A stretch of 32,372 nucleotides of DNA from an uncultured Alistipes sp. GTDB taxonomy: Bacteria > Bacteroidota > Bacteroidia > Bacteroidales > Rikenellaceae. The notes beneath the pieces were generated by a model. That model was not told the origin of the DNA. It made no database searches and saw only the letters and a list, made by a program, of their open reading frames with translations. Position numbers and translations under genes: made by a program. The DNA lies in NCBI GenBank assembly GCA_949285535.1, contig CASDZP010000020.1, positions 1-32,372 on the forward strand, read 5' to 3'. Each line of letters begins with the position of its first letter. Within the stretch, counting starts at the first letter, position 1. Shown one piece after another: positions 17,092 through 24,298 of the stretch.

Positions 17092-17158
17092 AAAACAAGA
17101 ACAAAACATCAAAAAACGATTTTAAATAAAAAAACAAACAATTAAAAACATAGAAATC

Positions 17159-17725
17159 ATGGAAACAATAATCAACAGAGAGATTCCCGAATTCAAGGCA
17201 ATGGCTTACCACAACGGCGAGTTCAAGAGCGTGACTAACGCAGACCTCAAAGGCAAATGGTCTATTTTCTTCTTCTACCCCGCCGACTTCACTTTCGTAT
17301 GCCCCACCGAACTCGTGGACATGGCAGACAAATATGAGCACCTCAAATCGCTCGGCGTAGAGGTTTACTCTGTCAGCACCGACACTCACTTCGTACACAA
17401 GGCATGGCACGACGCTTCAGAGAGCATCAGAAAAATCAAATATCCCATGCTCGCAGACCCCACAGGAGCTCTCAGCCGCGCATTCGGCGTGATGATTGAA
17501 GAGGAAGGTCTTGCATACAGAGGCACATTCCTCGTAAATCCCGAAGGCAAAATCAAAATCGCCGAGATTCACGACAACAACATCGGCCGTAACGCCGACG
17601 AGCTCGTCCGCAAAGTGGAAGCGGCTCTGTTCGTAGCCGAGCATCCCAACGAGGTATGCCCTGCCAAGTGGAAAAAAGGCGGCGAGACACTCAAACCGAG
17701 CATCGACCTCGTAGGTAAAATCTAA
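17159..17725 (+). CDS. ahpC: Alkyl hydroperoxide reductase peroxiredoxin subunit
   Basis: A typical 2-Cys peroxiredoxin of 188 residues, the usual AhpC length, which reduces H2O2 and organic peroxides in the cytoplasm. The peroxidatic cysteine is C48 in YPADFTFVCPTELVD and the resolving cysteine is C167 in PNEVCPAKW; the C-terminus KPSIDLVGKI matches enterobacterial AhpC. The disulfide formed is re-reduced by AhpF, encoded 187 bases downstream. The codon use is strongly biased (AAC, GAC, CTC, CCC), fitting a highly expressed gene. Regulation: OxyR-like site and -7 box upstream, a ~220-base leader with an upstream ORF and inverted repeat, and a terminator just after the gene. Confidence 0.97.
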   Translation: METIINREIPEFKAMAYHNGEFKSVTNADLKGKWSIFFFYPADFTFVCPTELVDMADKYEHLKSLGVEVYSVSTDTHFVHKAWHDASESIRKIKYPMLADPTGALSRAFGVMIEEEGLAYRGTFLVNPEGKIKIAEIHDNNIGRNADELVRKVEAALFVAEHPNEVCPAKWKKGGETLKPSIDLVGKI

Positions 17726-17786
17726 AAAGCCGCTTACGGTTCTAACATTTTAATGACCGGCAAAACCGTTCGGTCTCATATCCAAC

Positions 17787-17829
17787 GGCTCGACGGAAAC
17801 GGCTTTCGCTCAATCCGCCGAGCCTTTTT
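17787..17829 (+). terminator. Intrinsic terminator between ahpC and ahpF
   Basis: Stem GGCTCG/CGAGCC (17787-17792 with 17819-17824), extended inward by CGG/CCG, followed by TTTTT. It lies 62 bases after the ahpC stop and 84 before ahpF, so it can limit read-through into ahpF. Confidence 0.7.
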
Positions 17830-17912
17830 CATAACCGCGCCCCGTTACCATTACTGCCGAGGCGTCCGAAAGAGGGACTCCCGTCACCAACGGCGCACAA
17901 CAACCTAACATC

Positions 17913-19466
17913 ATGCTCGACACATCAATTAAAGAACAGCTCCGCGGAGTGTTCGCACCGCTCGAAAACAGATACCGCCTCAACGTCACCGTCAGCGACA
18001 ATCACGAGAGCCGCACTGAGCTTATGGAACTGCTCACGGACGTCGCCGACTGCTCCGACAAGATTGAAATGACCGTAACAGAGGGAGAAGGTCTCCGACT
18101 TGTAATCGAAAAGAACGGCACCCCCACGGGAATATCGTTCAGAGCCGTTCCCAACGGTCACGAATTCACCTCGCTTCTGCTGGCGTTGCTCAACCTCGAC
18201 GGCAAAGGTAAAAACCTCCCCGACGAGAATGTACGAGGGAGAGTCGCGGCACTCAAAGGTCCGATAGACATTACCGTTTATGTATCTCTCACCTGCACCA
18301 ACTGCCCCGACGTAGTTCAGGCACTCAACGCTATGACCACCATAAACCCCGCAATCACCGTAACCACGGTTGACGGCGCAATCAACAACGAGGAGGTCGA
18401 ATCACTCGGAATACAGGCTGTTCCGACGGTCTATGCCGACGGCAAACAGCTTCATGTGGGACGCAGCGATTTTGGCGAACTTCTCGAAAAACTTGAGGCT
18501 ACATACGGCAGCGAGGAATCGGCGGTGGTACCCGTGGAGCGCACGTATGACGTGGTGGTACTCGGCGGCGGTCCCGCCGGTGCGTCAGCCGCGATATACT
18601 CGGCTCGCAAGGGTCTCAAGGTAGCGTTGGTCGGCGAGAGGGTCGGCGGACAGGTCAAAGAGACCGTCGGCATCGAAAATCTCATATCAGTACCCGAAAC
18701 GACGGGCGAAGCGTTGGCGCAGGCACTCAAAACACACATAGGCCGCTATCCCGTCGATATATTCGAACACCGCAAGGCTCTCTCCGTGGAGAACAGAGGC
18801 GATACAAAAGCGGTACTCACATCGGGCGGCGAGACTTTCATCGCTCCCGCGCTGATTGTGACAACGGGAGCGAGCTGGCGCAGACTCGGCGTTCCAGGAG
18901 AGGCGGAATATATCGGTCGCGGCGTGGCGTTCTGCCCCCACTGCGACGGTCCGTTCTACAAAGGTCGTCATGTAGCCGTGGTTGGCGGCGGCAATTCGGG
19001 CATTGAGGCTGCCATAGACTTGGCGGGCATCTGCTCAAAAGTGACCGTTTTCGAATTTCTCGAGACACTCAAAGCGGACAAGGTGTTGCAGGAAAAACTC
19101 TTCTCTCTGCCCAACGTCGAGGTATTTACATCGTCACAGACGACCGAAGTTGTCGGCGACGGCGCAAAGGTGACAGGCATAAGGGTCAAAGACAGAATCA
19201 CACAGGAGGAACGCACCGTCGAGCTCGACGGCATATTCGTACAGATTGGACTTTCAGCCAACAGCGCGCCGCTCAAAGATGTTGTCGAGACCAACCGAAT
19301 CGGCGAGATTGTCATCGACGCACACTGCCGAACTAATGTTCCCGGCATATATGCAGCAGGCGACGTTTCGACGGTACCATACAAACAGATAATCATCGCC
19401 ATGGGCGAAGGCGCCAAAGCCGCGCTCTCTGCATTCGACGACAAGACAAGAGGTATTATAAAATAG
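17913..19466 (+). CDS. ahpF: Alkyl hydroperoxide reductase flavoprotein subunit
   Basis: A 517-residue NAD(P)H-dependent FAD protein that passes electrons to AhpC. The N-terminal tandem thioredoxin-like domain carries the C128-T-N-C131 redox pair (E. coli AhpF C129/C132; there CHNC). The C-terminal thioredoxin-reductase-like part has the FAD motif VVVLGGGPAGASAAIYSAR (~214-232), the redox pair C341-P-H-C344 in AFCPHCDGPFYKG, the nucleotide-binding VAVVGGGNSGIEAA, and the late FAD motif GIYAAGDVSTVPYKQ. Length and order match the enzyme of enteric bacteria. It follows ahpC on the same strand, behind a terminator, and is ended by a strong terminator of its own. Confidence 0.96.
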   Translation: MLDTSIKEQLRGVFAPLENRYRLNVTVSDNHESRTELMELLTDVADCSDKIEMTVTEGEGLRLVIEKNGTPTGISFRAVPNGHEFTSLLLALLNLDGKGKNLPDENVRGRVAALKGPIDITVYVSLTCTNCPDVVQALNAMTTINPAITVTTVDGAINNEEVESLGIQAVPTVYADGKQLHVGRSDFGELLEKLEATYGSEESAVVPVERTYDVVVLGGGPAGASAAIYSARKGLKVALVGERVGGQVKETVGIENLISVPETTGEALAQALKTHIGRYPVDIFEHRKALSVENRGDTKAVLTSGGETFIAPALIVTTGASWRRLGVPGEAEYIGRGVAFCPHCDGPFYKGRHVAVVGGGNSGIEAAIDLAGICSKVTVFEFLETLKADKVLQEKLFSLPNVEVFTSSQTTEVVGDGAKVTGIRVKDRITQEERTVELDGIFVQIGLSANSAPLKDVVETNRIGEIVIDAHCRTNVPGIYAAGDVSTVPYKQIIIAMGEGAKAALSAFDDKTRGIIK

Positions 19467-19485
19467 TAACGACCTCAAAAAAACC

Positions 19486-19518
19486 AAAGGCTGTTTCCAC
19501 GTGAGACAGCCTTTTTTT
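19486..19518 (+). terminator. Intrinsic terminator of ahpF
   Basis: Stem AAAGGCTGT/ACAGCCTTT (19486-19494 with 19506-19514) with an inner TC/GA pair, followed by a T run. Confidence 0.85.
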
Positions 19519-19549
19519 ATTAAAGTCATATACACCGACTACATACTAC

Positions 19550-19850
19550 AATCCGACAACCATACTCCGTTACTTCAATCGTATTCTCTCACCTAAATAT
19601 TATATATTCTTTATCTCAACCACACCTCATTACTTCAAACATATCTTCCCTACTCTAACCATATCCCGTTACATCAACCGTATCCGTTACATCAACCGTA
19701 TCCGTTACATCAACCGTATTCGTTACATCAACCGTATTCGTTACATTAACCGCATTCCGCTACATCAACCGTATCACGTTAACTCAAAAACACTATTTAC
19801 CTCAACCATACTCCGTTACTTCAATCATATCACACCTCCTCAACCTCATT
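19550..19850. repeat. Degenerate 18-bp tandem repeat array
   Basis: The core, about 19663-19779, has six near-identical units of ATCCGTTACATCAACCGT (some 19 bp with an extra C; variants start ATTCG or end in CGC). Flanking units back to ~19550 and on to ~19850 are recognisable by CCGTTACTTCAAYC but have decayed. The units are contiguous without spacers. One strand is almost free of G. No long ORF crosses the array. It lies between ahpF and the response regulator gene. Confidence 0.88.
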
Positions 19851-19920
19851 TTATTAGGTAAACGCCCCTTCAAAAACATCAAAAAAAGAGCTATTTCGAT
19901 TTCTTTTCAGAATCTATGGC

Positions 19921-19928
19921 TACCTTTG
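19921..19928 (+). promoter_or_regulatory. -7 box of the response regulator gene
   Basis: TACCTTTG matches TAnnTTTG and lies only 5 bases before the ATG at 19934, which would place the start of transcription at or next to the start codon. Confidence 0.55.
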
Positions 19929-19933
19929 CATAT

Positions 19934-20611
19934 ATGAAAATCCTAATCATCGAAGACGAGCCCTCACTCAGGGAGCTGATGACTCGCACGCTCACAAGCG
20001 AACGTCACATAGTCGAGACTGCCGCCACCTTCTCGGAGGCGGAGATGAAACTTGCGGACTACAAGTATGACTGTATTCTGCTCGACATCATGTTGCCCGA
20101 CGGAAACGGACTGAAACTGCTCGAACAGATAAAACATTCCGACGGAGGCAACAGCGTCATCATCATATCGGCTCGCGACTCTCTCGAAGACAAAGTGGCA
20201 GGCTTGGAACAGGGTGCGGACGACTATCTGGCAAAGCCGTTTCACCTTATGGAGCTGTCGGCACGAATAAAGAGCGTGGCGCGACGCATGCGCGGAGGAC
20301 AGAGATGCCTCACCGTGGGCAACGTGCGTCTCGACCCCGAAAGCAACCGTGTCTTCGTGAACGACACGGAAGTGGCGTTACTGCGAAAGGAGTTCGACAT
20401 ACTCGCCTACTTCATGCAGCGTCCGAACCACATGATTGACAAAACGGCTCTCGCCGAAGCCGTGTGGGGCGACCATATTGACAGTGTCGATAACTTCCAT
20501 TTCGTCTATGCACAGATGAAGAACCTGCGACACAAGCTAACCTCGGCAGGTGCCTCGATAGAGATAAAATCGGTGTACGGATTCGGATACAAGCTCGTCA
20601 GCGAAGAGTAA
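19934..20611 (+). CDS. OmpR-family response regulator
   Basis: A 225-residue two-component regulator. The receiver domain starts MKILIIEDEPSLREL, with acidic pocket E7/D8/E9, phosphoacceptor D51 in LLDIMLPDGNGL, S79 and K101 in the YLAKPF segment. The C-terminal winged helix (residues ~130-225) has LRKEFDILAYFM, the VWGD loop and the typical end IKSVYGFGYKLV. An ATG at 19916 would add six residues (MATFAY), but the -7 box falls inside that extension and MKILIIEDE is the classical family start, so 19934 is preferred. The sensor kinase follows 31 bases later on the same strand. Confidence 0.93.
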   Translation: MKILIIEDEPSLRELMTRTLTSERHIVETAATFSEAEMKLADYKYDCILLDIMLPDGNGLKLLEQIKHSDGGNSVIIISARDSLEDKVAGLEQGADDYLAKPFHLMELSARIKSVARRMRGGQRCLTVGNVRLDPESNRVFVNDTEVALLRKEFDILAYFMQRPNHMIDKTALAEAVWGDHIDSVDNFHFVYAQMKNLRHKLTSAGASIEIKSVYGFGYKLVSEE

Positions 20612-20642
20612 CGGAAAGGTATAAAACCAAAAGCAGAGAACA

Positions 20643-21935
20643 ATGAGACTGATATACAGAATGGCGTTGCGTCTGTCGCTGGCACTCATCCCCCTGATTG
20701 CCATTTGGGCGGCTGTCTTCTATTTCACCGTCGCCGACCAGATTAACGACGAGGCGGACGATTCGCTCGAGGACTACTCCGAACTGATTATGATAAGGGT
20801 GTTGGGCAACCGCCAGCTTCCGCCGCTCAACGACGGCTCCAACAACAGTTACTCGATAACGCCGGTAAGCGCGGAGTATGCAAACGAGCATCCCGACATC
20901 GAATATTACGACGCCGAAGTCTATATACCCGAAAAACGGGAGACCGAACCGGCACGAATAATGACGACGATATTTCAGGACTCGGAAGGACGATTCTATG
21001 AACTGAAAGTATCGACACCCACATTTGAGAAAGACGACCTCCAGAAAGCCATACTCTCACTGATTGTGGCTCTCTACCTGCTTTTGCTGCCCATCATAAT
21101 AGGCCTAACCGTAGGAATCTATAACCAAAGCCTCAAACCGCTGTACGCGTTGCTCAACTGGCTCGACGGATACAAGCCGGGCAAGAGCCACACACCCGTT
21201 CCTAACGACACCGACATAAAGGAGTTCAACAAGCTCAATGTGGCGGCGCAAAAGGCGGTGGAACGCTCCGAGCAGTTCCATGAACGGCAGAAACAGTTCA
21301 TCGGTAACGCATCTCACGAGCTTCAGACCCCGCTGGCGGTACTCGGAAACCGAATGGAGTGGATGCTCAACAGCATGAATCTCAACGAGGAACAAATGGG
21401 TGAGATAATGAAGATGAAAAGGACGCTCTCATCAATTGTACGCCTCAACAAAACACTTCTTCTGCTTACAAAAATCGAGAACAACCAGTTCCCCGACAGC
21501 AACAGATTCGACATAGTGCCGATGATAGAGGAACAGAAAGAGCTCTATGACGAGATTTACGCCCATAAGGAGCTTGACTGCCGCGTGACTCTTCCGACAA
21601 AATTCGAAGTGACGATGAACGACTCGCTGGCATCCGTACTGCTCGACAACCTCATCAAAAACGCCTATATACACACCGCCGACAAAGGCTCAATCGCAAT
21701 AACTCTCGAAAACGGTACGCTCAAGGTGTCGAATGACGGTGTCGCTCCTCTCGACGGAGAACACATATTCGACCGCTTCTACCGAAACAGCGGCAAAGAG
21801 GGCTCGACGGGACTCGGCCTCGCGCTTGTCAAGGCGGTAACCGAATGTTATTCTCTCGACCTGAGATATGAATTCAAGGAGAAGAGGCATGTTTTCTCCG
21901 TGACATTACCCGAGAACGAGACAAAAGAGAATTGA
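20643..21935 (+). CDS. Two-component sensor histidine kinase
   Basis: A 430-residue inner-membrane kinase, partner of the preceding regulator. TM1 is at residues ~10-32, a ~105-residue periplasmic sensor region follows, and TM2 is at ~137-158. Then comes a short linker and the HisKA helix pair with the phosphorylated H225 in GNASHELQTPLAV. The ATPase domain has the N box (LLDNLIKNAYIHTADKG), a G1-like VSNDGVAPLDGEHIFDRFYR and the G2 box GSTGLGLALVKAV. The sensor region has no domain I recognise. Two small exported PepSY-like proteins encoded just downstream are candidate partners or targets, as often seen in Bacteroidales. Confidence 0.93.
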   Translation: MRLIYRMALRLSLALIPLIAIWAAVFYFTVADQINDEADDSLEDYSELIMIRVLGNRQLPPLNDGSNNSYSITPVSAEYANEHPDIEYYDAEVYIPEKRETEPARIMTTIFQDSEGRFYELKVSTPTFEKDDLQKAILSLIVALYLLLLPIIIGLTVGIYNQSLKPLYALLNWLDGYKPGKSHTPVPNDTDIKEFNKLNVAAQKAVERSEQFHERQKQFIGNASHELQTPLAVLGNRMEWMLNSMNLNEEQMGEIMKMKRTLSSIVRLNKTLLLLTKIENNQFPDSNRFDIVPMIEEQKELYDEIYAHKELDCRVTLPTKFEVTMNDSLASVLLDNLIKNAYIHTADKGSIAITLENGTLKVSNDGVAPLDGEHIFDRFYRNSGKEGSTGLGLALVKAVTECYSLDLRYEFKEKRHVFSVTLPENETKEN

Positions 21936-22060
21936 ACCGATTGTGCAACACCATGAAAGGTTCAGGATATACATGTCTCTATCGATGATACATGCAAACA
22001 GCATACATGGTCGAGAACAAAAGCAGATGATAAATTGCGACACGGTGTAAATTTTCACCG

Positions 22061-22089
22061 TTTCAAAACTTCATTTCAAAATCATTTCA
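22061..22089 (+). promoter_or_regulatory. Candidate response regulator binding site
   Basis: Two direct repeats TCATTTCA (22071-22078 and 22082-22089) are spaced 11 bp start to start, with a third TTTCA at 22061-22065. OmpR-family regulators bind such direct repeats about one helical turn apart. The site ends 11 bases before the -7 box at 22101, so it overlaps the -33 region. Confidence 0.45.
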
Positions 22090-22100
22090 GATTTGCGTCA

Positions 22101-22108
22101 TAACTTTG
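22101..22108 (+). promoter_or_regulatory. -7 box of the first PepSY-like gene
   Basis: TAACTTTG matches TAnnTTTG, 41 bases upstream of the ATG at 22150. A near-palindrome GGTGTAAATTTTCACC (22044-22059) lies further upstream. Confidence 0.6.
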
Positions 22109-22149
22109 TCAAAAGCAAACACGCCGACAAAGACAAAAACTGAACGAAG

Positions 22150-22566
22150 ATGTTGAAATGGTACCTCATGATAATATTGTCATTCGTTATGAAGACGAGC
22201 GCCGCGGACCAGGAGAGGCGAATCTCTTTCGATAATCTTCCGAGTATGGCACAGACATTCGTGACAGACAATTTCCCGTCACAAAAAGTAGCGATAGCCA
22301 AGGCGGAAGGCTATCTGTGGAACACGACATATACGGTCATGCTGACAAACGGAAACAAGCTGACGTTTGACAAAGACGGTAAATGGCAAAAGATTGCATG
22401 CAGTTACAAAAACATGCCGTTGTCGATTATCCCGCAATACATAACGACAAATATTGCGAAACAACATCCCGAAGCGCACATAAGGGAGATTTCGCGAGAC
22501 GAAAAAAATTTTTATGTAAAACTGAACGACGGAACGATGCTTTCGTTCTCCAAACAGAACAATTAA
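22150..22566 (+). CDS. Exported PepSY-like (DUF2874) protein
   Basis: A 138-residue protein with an N-terminal signal sequence (WYLMIILSFVMKTSA, then ADQERR). The body has two PepSY-like repeats of the DUF2874 family: LPSMAQTFVTDNFPSQKVAIAKAE ahead of a YTVMLTNGNKLTFDKDGKW hairpin, and a second IIPQYITTNIAKQHPEAHI helix ahead of FYVKLNDGTMLSF. Function in this family is not established; members are periplasmic and frequently sit beside two-component systems in Bacteroidetes. Here the gene follows the kinase gene by 214 bases, with its own -7 box and likely regulator site, so it is probably a target of the system. Confidence 0.82.
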   Translation: MLKWYLMIILSFVMKTSAADQERRISFDNLPSMAQTFVTDNFPSQKVAIAKAEGYLWNTTYTVMLTNGNKLTFDKDGKWQKIACSYKNMPLSIIPQYITTNIAKQHPEAHIREISRDEKNFYVKLNDGTMLSFSKQNN

Positions 22567-22684
22567 CGATGCCGATATTGGCAAAACGGCAGACCATACT
22601 GAACCGAATATGCAACATTGTGAACGTTTTTGACAACAGGACAAAAAAAGACAAACAAATAATAAACAATTAAATTACAACAAA

Positions 22685-23149
22685 ATGAAACCTAAATTCC
22701 TACTTGCAATCTTTTCATTATTCGCTTCACTTTTCCTGCTTTCAAGCTGTGACGACGAACGCGACATCAATCCGAGCAAACTGCCCGACGCGGCACAGTC
22801 GTTCATTTCGCAATACTTCCCCGGAATAGAGGTTACACGCGCCGAAAAGGAGAAAGATGACGGCAAGAAGGAGTACAAGGCCTTTTTGAGCAACGGCACG
22901 GAGATAACATTCGACACGAACGGTTCATGGATAAGTGTAGATTGCACATTCTCGGCTGTACCCTCTGCCATAATGCCCACAGCGATATCTCAGCACCTCG
23001 CAGCCAACTATCCTGACGCGACTCCCGTCGGCATAGACCGTCGCCTCGGAGGCTACGAAGTCTCTATCGTTTACACCAACGGCGGCATCAGCAAAGATTT
23101 GATGTACAACAGCGACGGCACATTCTTCGGCGAAGAGATGGATTACTAA
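22685..23149 (+). CDS. PepSY-like (DUF2874) lipoprotein
   Basis: A 154-residue paralogue of the preceding protein with a lipoprotein signal: hydrophobic run, LLSSC lipobox, Cys 22. The residues after Cys are Asp-Asp-Glu, reminiscent of the acidic lipoprotein export signal that sends Bacteroidetes lipoproteins to the cell surface. The body repeats the family pattern: KLPDAAQSFISQYFPGIEVTRAE with FLSNGTEITFDTNGSW, then ISQHLAANYPDATPVGI with YEVSIVYTNG. It lies 118 bases after the first PepSY-like gene with no terminator between, so the two may be co-transcribed. Ligand and function are unknown. Confidence 0.83.
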   Translation: MKPKFLLAIFSLFASLFLLSSCDDERDINPSKLPDAAQSFISQYFPGIEVTRAEKEKDDGKKEYKAFLSNGTEITFDTNGSWISVDCTFSAVPSAIMPTAISQHLAANYPDATPVGIDRRLGGYEVSIVYTNGGISKDLMYNSDGTFFGEEMDY

Positions 23150-23209
23150 TCTTAAACGGTCACGACCCCGACCGAGATAAACAGAGTTTCTCATGGTGTC
23201 ACGCCACGA

Positions 23210-24148
23210 TTATCGGCCCTTACCGAGCCTGTAATCGGACGGTGTGACACCCTCTTTTTTAATGAACGACTTGCCGAACGCCGACTGGTCGGAAAAGCCG
23301 AGCGACGCGGAAATCTCCTTTATGTCCATGTCGGTGCATGACAACAATCTTACCGCCTCGGCGTGTATGAACTCCGTGACTATTCGGTGGACGGTACGCC
23401 CAGTCACTTTTTTCACGATACGGGACAGATAAGTAGGCGTTATGTTGAGTCTGTCGGCATAGAAACCTATCCGATGCTGTTCCTTGTAGTTCTCGACAAG
23501 CAGTTTTTTAAAATGGCGGTAAATCTCGTTCGGACGTCTCACGCATGCGGGCGAATTGCGTTTTTTCTTATAGAGGATATTCGCCACCTGCAACAGATAA
23601 AGACTGCACAGATGTCTGAACGCCCCCTCTCTGGCAAACAGAAACGCCTCCGACTGCAACTGGAAGAGCGAGAAGAGACGTTTCAGACACCTCTCGTCGT
23701 CAGCCTCCATTCTTACCACAGGCACACCCGCCTCGCCGAAAAACTCAACCAGTCTGTTATATGTCAACTGCCCGTCCCGCAGTGTATCGAAAAAAGGAGG
23801 CGACATGCCGATGACATTTATCCTGCAATCCTCACTCACGGATGTCAGCGTGACCGATATGCTCGGAGTCAGCATAAGCAAATCGCCTTTACCGACGACA
23901 AACGCGTTTCTGCCGTCACTTACTGACGCCGTTCCACCCGTCACCGACAAAAAATAGAACCCCTCCTTTATCTCGAGTCCTTCGTCGGACAGTCTCAAGG
24001 CTCCGCCGTCAACCGCATAATAAAGTACTCCGCCGCCGAATCTGCCGACATCCGCTCTCCCCACTCCGTCAATATCCGAAAGAAACATATCAAAAACAGA
24101 TAAAAACCGCCTGTATAAAATCCATGAAAATTTCTTACAGTCACACAT
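23210..24148 (-). CDS. AraC-family transcriptional regulator
   Basis: About 312 residues from the ATG at 24148. The C-terminal ~100 residues form the double helix-turn-helix: RIGFYADRLNITPTYLSRIVKKVTG and IKEISASLGFSDQSAFGKSFIKKEGVTPSDYR. The N-terminal part looks like the cupin-type AraC ligand domain (EGFYFLSVTGGTASVSDG, VGKGDLLMLTPS). The start is uncertain: TTG at 24154, ATG at 24148 and ATG at 24088 are all possible; a TTTG-containing promoter-like segment directly before 24148 favours the shorter form. The gene is divergent from the membrane/kinase fusion gene and convergent with the PepSY-like genes. Effector unknown; the divergent neighbour is the first candidate target. Confidence 0.88.
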   Translation of the reverse strand: MCDCKKFSWILYRRFLSVFDMFLSDIDGVGRADVGRFGGGVLYYAVDGGALRLSDEGLEIKEGFYFLSVTGGTASVSDGRNAFVVGKGDLLMLTPSISVTLTSVSEDCRINVIGMSPPFFDTLRDGQLTYNRLVEFFGEAGVPVVRMEADDERCLKRLFSLFQLQSEAFLFAREGAFRHLCSLYLLQVANILYKKKRNSPACVRRPNEIYRHFKKLLVENYKEQHRIGFYADRLNITPTYLSRIVKKVTGRTVHRIVTEFIHAEAVRLLSCTDMDIKEISASLGFSDQSAFGKSFIKKEGVTPSDYRLGKGR

Positions 24149-24272
24149 CCGCAAACATTACTTTTCGGACGCGCGACATTTTACGAAACACGCATAACCA
24201 CAAATTTAAAAATTGTTTCGTTTTTGACCAACATTAGTCGCAGTTTGTTTAACGGGCAAAGCGTCAAGGCGA

Positions 24273-24280
24273 TATTTTTG
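24273..24280 (+). promoter_or_regulatory. -7 box of the membrane/kinase fusion gene
   Basis: TATTTTTG followed by CA matches TAnnTTTG and lies 18 bases upstream of the ATG at 24299, inside the longer open frame that begins at 24224. Confidence 0.6.
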
Positions 24281-24298
24281 CAGGCAAAAACAAACAAA

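Noticed and set aside
19663..19779. CRISPR array
   Set aside because: Units are 18-19 bp and contiguous, with no unique spacers and no cas genes.
19916..19933. Six-residue N-terminal extension of the response regulator
   Set aside because: Contains the -7 box and is not seen in the family start MKILIIEDE.
22044..22059. Terminator of the histidine kinase gene
   Set aside because: The near-palindrome has an A/T centre, a short stem and no T run; more like a protein site, if anything.
24224..24298. 25-residue extension of the membrane/kinase fusion
   Set aside because: A TATTTTTG -7 box lies inside it, and the residues after the ATG at 24299 begin the first membrane helix as expected.
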